A stretch of 64,000 bases of DNA from Centroberyx gerrardi. Taxonomy: Eukaryota; Chordata; Actinopteri; Beryciformes; Berycidae. The position numbers were made by a program, and so were the translations under genes. Below are positions 57,730 through 64,000 of this stretch, piece after piece. Position 1 is the first letter of the stretch. Every line of letters starts with the position of its first letter. The stretch is from contig NC_136012.1 of NCBI RefSeq assembly GCF_048128805.1, positions 1,434,543 through 1,498,542 on the forward strand. The letters are read 5' to 3'. Below the pieces are notes generated by a model, which was not told the origin of the DNA, made no database searches, and worked only from the letters and a program-made list of their open reading frames with translations.

Positions 57730-58880
57730 CTCTTAAAGGATTGGGAGCAAGTTATTAATTGGAAGAGAGTATGGGGAAATATCAAAGTTTCATCACGAAA
57801 TTTTAACCATCAAATGATTCACTACAAATTTATTCATAGACTGTACTTCACTCCCAGGAAACGCTGTCAACTTCAACTTTGTTCTACACCCATTTGCCCT
57901 CTGTGTAATAATAGAGAAATAGGAACCTACTTGCATACAATGTGGCAATGCCCAGATGTGGAGTTTTTCTGGTCCCAAGTGGCATCCCTGATGGGAGGTA
58001 TAATTGGAATCTACGTACCTTGTACTCCGACTATTTTACTTTTAAATGATGATTTTTCATTATCTCTTAATTTTTCTCAGAGAAGATTGTTGCTTCTAGG
58101 TATGACAGCTGCAAAGAAAATGTTAATACAGAGGTGGAAGCCCCCACACACTCCATATTACTCAGTGGATTGTCCTGTTTTATGACATAATCTCTCTAGA
58201 GCTTTCTATTGCCCGGTCAAATGGGGCCATGGCAAATAAAGTTGAGGTTCTGTCCAAGGCAATGGAGAAGGTTAAATCTATCTATATGAATCAGGTTGGC
58301 CAATAATGTTTGGTTCACTATGCTAAATGTAATTTTTTTTTTGTGGAGAGTTATGTGTGTATGTATGTATAAATGTATTTGTATGTACTGTACGTATATG
58401 GGTATGAGTAGGCATGTGTATGTACATGTATACAGTATGTGTGCACATACAGTATATGTGTGTATATATTTATTAGTAGTAGTCCTATTATTAGTATTAT
58501 TATCATTATTATTTGATTAGATTATTATTATTATTTTTTTTTTTATTTTTTTTATTTTTTTTTATTTTTTTATTTTTTTATTATTATTTTTCTCCTATGC
58601 TATATGCCTAGGTATTACGTATGCATGCATAGGGAGTTATCCAAAGCCAGCCAGGGGAGGGGAAGGGAGTAAGCTAGGGTGGGGAGGGGAGGGGAGAGGA
58701 GGGGAGGGTGGGATAAAATGTTAGGTTTCTTTATTTTTTTTCTCTCTTGAATTACACTGTCCGCAACAATGTGTTATGGAGATGTATGGACACATATGAA
58801 TGTGATACATGCGGGTATGTGCATATGATTTATTATTGTTACACCGTAAAGAAACAAAATAAAAATTTGATCACAAAAAA
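57730..58880 (+). mobile_element. L1-like LINE 3' end
   Basis: A frame from about 57,735 (DWEQVINWKRVW, CPLCNNREIGTYLHTMWQCP, FWSQVASLMGG, KKMLIQRWKPPHTP) is the C-terminus of fish L1/Tx1-type ORF2 with its CCHC-like Cys/His cluster. One frameshift near 58,160 leads into FYDIISLELSIARSNG and KAMEKVKSIYMNQVGQ ending at TAA. A T-rich and G-rich 3' UTR follows and ends AATAAAAATTTGATCAC then A-rich. Heavily 5'-truncated, as usual for LINE insertions. Confidence 0.8.
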
Positions 58881-59084
58881 AGTTGAAAACAACTTCAAAT
58901 TGCTGGAGATGATAGATAAAAAAAAATCCTATGGCTTGTGTTTTGTGTGGTTGGATGTTCTCTAAGGACAAGGACAAACATTCTCAAAAATAGGGGCAGA
59001 GTACAGAGTTTAGAGAGCTGCTTTACAGATAAAGCAAAGGAAAGAAATAACAAAGCAATAGAGGAATGTGAGAATAGATCATCA

Positions 59085-59330
59085 GAGCATTGATCCTCCC
59101 GATCCAAGCCGCAGTCACTCTGGTACCCATCGGTGCTGAAAACGCCGTTCGCCGGGCACCTGGTAACGCATCGGCGTCGGGACCCCCGCCGAAATCTCGG
59201 CCGGATCACCGGGAACAAATCGGTGCCCAGCTATCGGCACTGGCCAGAACCGTGCCCCCAGGAAACTCCGGGAAGCGTCAGCAGTAAGCCCTCGGCGCAC
59301 CGAAACCTCAATGCTTGTCTGTGTCTCTCT
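59085..59330. other. GC- and CpG-rich islet of unknown nature
   Basis: About 240 bases much richer in GC and CpG than everything around, with recurring ATCGG words (CCATCGGTG, GCATCGGCG, AATCGGTG, TATCGGCAC). Short open frames on both strands show no known motif. A TCTCTCTCCGCCGACAG acceptor-like sequence follows at 59,325-59,342. Confidence 0.5.
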
Positions 59331-59574
59331 CTCCGCCGACAGAACAGAGGGCTGTCAGGTGGACTGAGCTCGCGCATATGCATCGAAATAAACGGTGATA
59401 TGATATAACTGTATAGATTCCACTTTAGCTTCAGTTAACTTCAGCTTACATGCATGATATTGGTCAGCCTGCTTACTGTGTGGGAGAAACGGGCTCCCAT
59501 CTCAGCGGAGAAACAAGATGGCGGAGAAAACGAAACTTAAATTTCTGGCTCTGTGATCCTATGATGTGCCACGT

Positions 59575-59645
59575 GCCACGGCCGACCAATGGTGTAACTT
59601 CATCACTCAGTCAGTCACTCAGTCAGTCAGTCAGTCAGTGAGTGA
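59575..59645. repeat. (CAGT)n tract
   Basis: CAGT/GTCA tetranucleotides with interruptions, followed by ATTTGCGTTTATAGGGCTGG, a combination that looks like the edge of a dispersed repeat. A similar CAGT run occurs at 35,523-35,545. Confidence 0.7.
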
Positions 59646-59699
59646 CAGACATTTGCGTTTATAGGGCTGGCCCCGCTGTTGCGGTCCAGCCAAAAACAA

Positions 59700-62640
59700 G
59701 CAGGAGGAGATAAAACAATTTGGAACATTAATAAAAAATTGAATATAAATGAAACATTACGTAAATGCCAGTTTAAAAAAAATAGTTTTAAGAAGTGATT
59801 TAAAAGAGGCTAATGAGGGGGCTAGCCTGAACTCCATGGGTAAGTTGTTCCAAAGCCTGTGAGCCCTTAATGGCAAAGGTCCAATCACCCTCAGTTTTCA
59901 GGGTAAACTTTGTAACAAGGAGGGCACTGGCTCAGAGGGGGCTAAAAGATCAGAGATGTATGCATCATACAAACTTCATCAGTGTTTCAACTTTTGATGA
60001 ACTACTCCTTTAATGCCATAACATCTAAACCTGAAACCCCCCTGCTTGGACTTAGAGGGGAATCCTCAGAAGCCAGCAGTAACTGATTTCCCGTATGTTC
60101 AGCAGGGTGGTTGGCCATGGTTGCCCTATTACACTCATAGGAAGACCATTAATAAGATAAGCTGCATCCCTTCATGCTCATCTCAACTCTGGTTTTCAGA
60201 GAGAGAATCAGATAACATAAGGGAAACACGATCACTCTGCTCAGGGAACACCTGAACCAAAGCCATGCCTCTCACATTCTTACGCTACAGGAATCAGAGC
60301 TGTCTATCTGAAAACCACAGAAATCATCAAAGCTGAGTGTCAAACCATAGCTTTCAGGGGGAAAACAGAATACCCATACCATACTCCGTAGAATTGAAGT
60401 GTATTTATTTGTACACATAAATAGTAAGACACAGAAAGAAGAGAGGAAATGCAAATTATGCAATTGAGATTAAGAAAATAATGATAAAATGATATATATA
60501 TATATAACCTTTCAAAATATTGTTACAAAGTGCTTAATAAAAAAGCATAGTAAAACAGAACTACAGCCAGAAGAACAGCCAAGGAAAAAAAAAAGATCAA
60601 CTGCTACACAAGGAATATAAAATGAACAAGAATAAAAATGAATATGATATCATTATAAAAAAGCCTCTTCATAAAAATGTGTTTTGAGAAGAGACTTAAA
60701 AGAAGAAACTGAGTTGGCTACCCTGAGATTCTCAGGCAGCGTGAGAAAAGACAGACAAAAACTGACTGTAGAGTCTATGATTAGAGGAGTAGCGTGTTAG
60801 AGTGGATTTTCCCTTTAGTGGATAGAAACTGGATTTTCCCTTTAGTGAATTTAAACTTTGATGGAAAACTGTATGCTGTTATTTTGAGACCCAGTCGTCA
60901 TGGCAGCCAGATAAGACAAGCCAACCGCTAGTCTCTCCCTATCTCAGCCATCATGTTTTTGTCACAGGTCAGATGAAATCCTTATATCTCCAGATAAGTC
61001 AACCTTTCAGAATTGAGAAATATAGAACGTTTTCTATTTTCAGATTGACAAACAGGAATTTTTGAACCTATACAATGACTTTTTATTGAGTTTCAGCGTT
61101 CCTATAGAGTCACAACACTGGCTCAACCCACAAAGGACTGTATACTTCAAATAAAAGACAAAATAAAAGACCAAAATTATGAGACTACAAGGTTTTCGTG
61201 CAACAGCAGCAATATTTACAATTATTGAATTGTACCAAGGAGGTTATACATTACATTTACTTGTACAAAAAACTGAAATCACAAATTTCTATCAAATTTA
61301 CCTGTTCCATTATTGTGTTATTCTCACTTTCATCCCTACAGAACAAATCACGGTCCATTTTGACTGGCTGCACTTGTTATTAACACCGGGGCGTTCGGGC
61401 TTGATGTAGTTCGCCGCTAAAATCAAGTGCAAAAGGCACCCAGCGGGTGTTGGTTGTATATTTTACAACAAGAATCCTTATTTCAGCAGCTATGCATGGT
61501 GTAAACACAAAACATGTTGCACAAGGATAGAACCTATTTTTTTGGAGGGGGGCATGGATTGGAAAATTAAAACTACTTTCATCACATATTGCATCATTTG
61601 TGGATTCATTATTTTTTATTCTGAAGTATCAAATGCCTTTGTAGGATCTATAGAATTCATTAAATCATACATCCTTCTGTTATTGTTGTGGGCTCTCTCC
61701 AGCTATGGGTCCCTAGAATCGTCACCATCTTTCACCCCACTAGCGACGGCGCTGACTACAGGTATGTAAGAGACAAATTATGTATAAGTTCAAAATCGCC
61801 AACTCATCCTTTGGTCTAGCTAGGAAAAACATATCCATTTTGGACACAATTCCTTCCTCTAAAATGTTAGTACTTTAAAATATGGACTCAAAATCAAAGT
61901 TTACGTGGCAGGTTTTCATTCCACTTGAGATTAAAAGATTCGACCTGAAAAATCTCTTTGAAAAAAGTGCATCTGATTTTGTAAGTAATCTCTCCATACA
62001 GGTTGTGTTTTGACAACAGACAGCAGACGCATTTTGATTTACATCTCAGATGCTGATGATGAAGTATATGATATTGAAACGTCTTACTTTTTTTTTGTAA
62101 CGAAGCACTTTTATTTTGGCTCATGTATTAAAGGTTCATCAGGTAAAGTTTTTACTTTCCCATAACACAAAATGACCATAATATATCTGCGGGGAGGAGG
62201 GTGGATAGGGTTGTTAATCGATACCAATGACTCTATGATTTCTTGGCGAGGCTTCTGGCTTTCAAAACTTACTTTCCAGCCTGTGTGCGTGCAAACGTGT
62301 GTGTGCACATCTGACTGTAAACTTGTGGTTGCGCGCATTTATGTTCCCACTTACATGTATGTGTGTATTTGTGTGAGTGTTTAGGGCTATTAAAATCTAC
62401 CTACCTGCCACAAACAGACTTCTCTCCCCCTTTAACGCTCTGTGTGTGCTGTGGTTTATTCTAAGAGCTCTATGGGTTGAAGTTAAGGACCCACAGAAGA
62501 CCAGCTGAAACAAAGAGAACAATGCGGGCTGCTAAAACCTTCTGTGGAACAGCATCCTGAGCCATACATGGACAGAGTTGGGCCAATAGAGTTTTTAGTC
62601 ACGTCATGTTAGCCGCATTAAATAGATTGATTAAATATTG
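59700..62640. other. Gene-free stretch
   Basis: AT-rich sequence without recognisable exons. About 59,965-60,015 is one end of the foldback family of 47,626 (CATCAGTGTTTCAACTTTTG, ACTACTCCTTTAA). A (TA)n run lies at 60,492-60,507. Confidence 0.5.
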
Positions 62641-62654
62641 AATAAGATCAAATT

Positions 62655-62656
62655 CT

Positions 62657-62690
<34 letters not shown>

Positions 62691-62725
62691 CAGATAGATA
62701 GATTGATAGATAGATAGATAGATGA
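62655..62725. repeat. (GATA)n microsatellite
   Basis: About 16 GATA units with two single-base interruptions. Confidence 0.95.
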
Positions 62726-63531
62726 CTCTCACCATGGTAATTCGCAATGTTACATATTTACAGCCAATACTTCCAAGTACCAGGGAATGGTGACAATATG
62801 GCACCTGCAATACGACTTGGTCCAACTCTCACTATTTATAGCTCTAGACAGGAAAGGACAGAAGTGAAAAGGAGAGAAGAAGAAAAAGGAAAGGAGAGGT
62901 TCATGCTCTACGCAGCTACGCTCTCTCTTTCTTTCCGACCCATTCGATGGACAGTGAAGGCAGAGAAGGAGAGAGGTCTGGTTCACATGGGTCAGGTAGA
63001 ATGGTCATTTTCAACCTGAAGAGTGAATTCAGCCAGAGAGAGCCACACCAGGGAGTGAATGGGAGAATCACTGCTGGGTGCGGACTTCAAGAATCTGAAA
63101 ATATTCACAGAAATCCTCACAGATTCATGAGAAGCTCGAAATCTTTCATAATAGCAATCCAATCTTCAAGAGGCTTCTGGAAACTTTGATTCCTTTTTGT
63201 CGCAGACTTACCATCAACAATCATCAAAGTCCGAAGGTCGGCTTGTCACCAGAGAAGTAAATTTAAGCGTCCGTGGGACTTGGATTGTCAAAGTGGTCCA
63301 GCTGAACCTTCCTCCCTGGCACAGACCACCGTGGAAGTGTTGCAAATAAAGCAAGGAATCTACTTATATATTCCTGCGTATGGATAACTTTCATTTATTC
63401 TCATAGACAACCGCACAATCGGTTGACAAGCCCAAGCCAACTCAGAGAACAGTAACAAAAGTTATAACTGTGTGCCATTTATTTCAGAATTTGTCAATCA
63501 ATTTTACAAGCCCAACAGGACATTGATCATC

Positions 63532-63921
63532 ATGGGTCTTTGCACAAGTAAGTCCACCGTCACCCTGGATCCCAGCGCTCATACCCTGAGTGCGGACCCC
63601 GCCAGCCGGGGAGCAAGGGAGGGAGTCAGCCCTGGAGGGACCCCCACCCTCGAGGAGTGCATCCTGATGGTCCAGCCCATCAAAAGCAAAGCCGAGGGAG
63701 GAGGCGGAGGAGGAGGGACGAGGAGCGGCGGGACGGTCAACCAAACCGCCAAGGGCTACCTGGAGCTGGGGGGGAAAGGAGGAGGAGGTGGGGGAGAGGG
63801 GGAGGCACAGACGTCGCGAGAAGCCGAGGACGAAGAGGAGGACGAGGAGGGCGATGTAGTGGAGGAGCTGATCAACTTGTCCGACAGCGAGGGGAGTCTG
63901 AGGAGCGAGTTCCTGGAGTAG
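63532..63921 (+). CDS. Unrecognised acidic, glycine-rich, probably N-acylated protein
   Basis: An ATG at 63,532 in good context (A at -3, G at +4) opens 129 codons ending TAG. The protein starts MGLCTSKSTVTL: Gly2 with Ser/Lys at 6-7 fits N-myristoylation, and Cys4 fits palmitoylation, so membrane attachment is likely. After TLEECILMVQPIKSK come two Gly runs, an acidic block (about 96-112) and VVEELINLSDSEGSL, whose serines near acidic residues suit CK2. GC content rises sharply against the flanks, typical of a first exon in a CpG-rich promoter region. I cannot name the gene. It may be a single-exon gene or a first exon whose stop is bypassed by splicing before it. Confidence 0.6.
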   Translation: MGLCTSKSTVTLDPSAHTLSADPASRGAREGVSPGGTPTLEECILMVQPIKSKAEGGGGGGGTRSGGTVNQTAKGYLELGGKGGGGGGEGEAQTSREAEDEEEDEEGDVVEELINLSDSEGSLRSEFLE

Positions 63922-64000
63922 AGGAGGGGAGGGGAAGAGGTGAAGAGAGATAAGGAGAGGTGAGGAAAGAACAAGAAAGGAAAGGAGAGGTAGAGAGAGC
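63922..64000. other. Purine-rich tract at window end
   Basis: Almost pure GA-rich sequence following the stop of the last ORF; it could be 3' UTR or the start of an intron. Confidence 0.5.

Noticed and set aside
57538..57735. Frames rich in Pro, Leu and Ser over the CTCTC array
   Set aside because: Microsatellite translation; only the part after about 57,735 is genuine LINE coding sequence.
59090..59408. Open frames on both strands of the GC islet
   Set aside because: High GC content alone lengthens open frames; none shows a motif, a signal or a preferred frame.
63472..63531. Upstream ATG at 63,472 for the last ORF
   Set aside because: It would bury the MGLC acylation signal behind 20 residues; the ATG at 63,532 has the better context.

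Overview
The window is animal nuclear DNA, almost certainly from a ray-finned (teleost) fish. Genes are split into many short exons with GT..AG introns, and the gene set (dnd1, a single hars with two first exons, mmp25) and the dense load of DNA-transposon fragments and miniature inverted-repeat elements fit a teleost. I cannot name the species.

Layout. 1-1,612: broken hAT transposase, antisense. 3,053-4,367 (+): the last two coding exons of dnd1 (germ-cell RNA-binding protein); its 5' exons must lie before the window. 4,700-9,250: gene-free, with two TTAA-flanked miniature elements. 9,917-22,288 (-): complete hars (histidyl-tRNA synthetase), convergent with dnd1, 13 coding exons plus an alternative first exon encoding a mitochondrial presequence. 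Its 3.4 kb intron 7 is almost filled by a decayed Ty1/copia retrotransposon. 23,967-24,038 (+): tRNA-Ala(TGC). 24,100-31,450: repeats. 31,583-45,505 (+): complete mmp25 (GPI-anchored membrane matrix metalloproteinase), 11 coding exons, with hAT-like miniature elements, minisatellites and a SINE in its introns. 46,000-59,000: a transposon graveyard holding a long-arm foldback element, a Penelope-like RT fragment, a LINE endonuclease fragment, a 1.3 kb foldback element with internal tandem repeats, an antisense Harbinger transposase fragment, a nearly complete piggyBac gene with one frameshift and one stop, and an L1-like 3' end. 59,085-59,330 is an unexplained GC-rich islet. 63,532-63,921 (+): a short ORF for an acidic, glycine-rich, probably N-acylated protein that I do not recognise.

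How the genes relate. The three host genes do not form a functional unit. dnd1 and hars are neighbours in other vertebrates too, as far as I recall, so this is conserved synteny. The most informative biology is hars: one gene supplies both cytosolic and mitochondrial enzyme through two first exons that splice in the same phase to a shared exon 2.

Hunt result. I found no convincing new biological system. The best leads are the dual-targeting hars structure, a copia element lacking its integrase core inside a hars intron, a strongly eroded third hemopexin repeat in mmp25, the near-intact piggyBac, several foldback element families, the GC islet and the unrecognised 3'-end ORF. All boundaries were read by eye; no alignment or database search was run.
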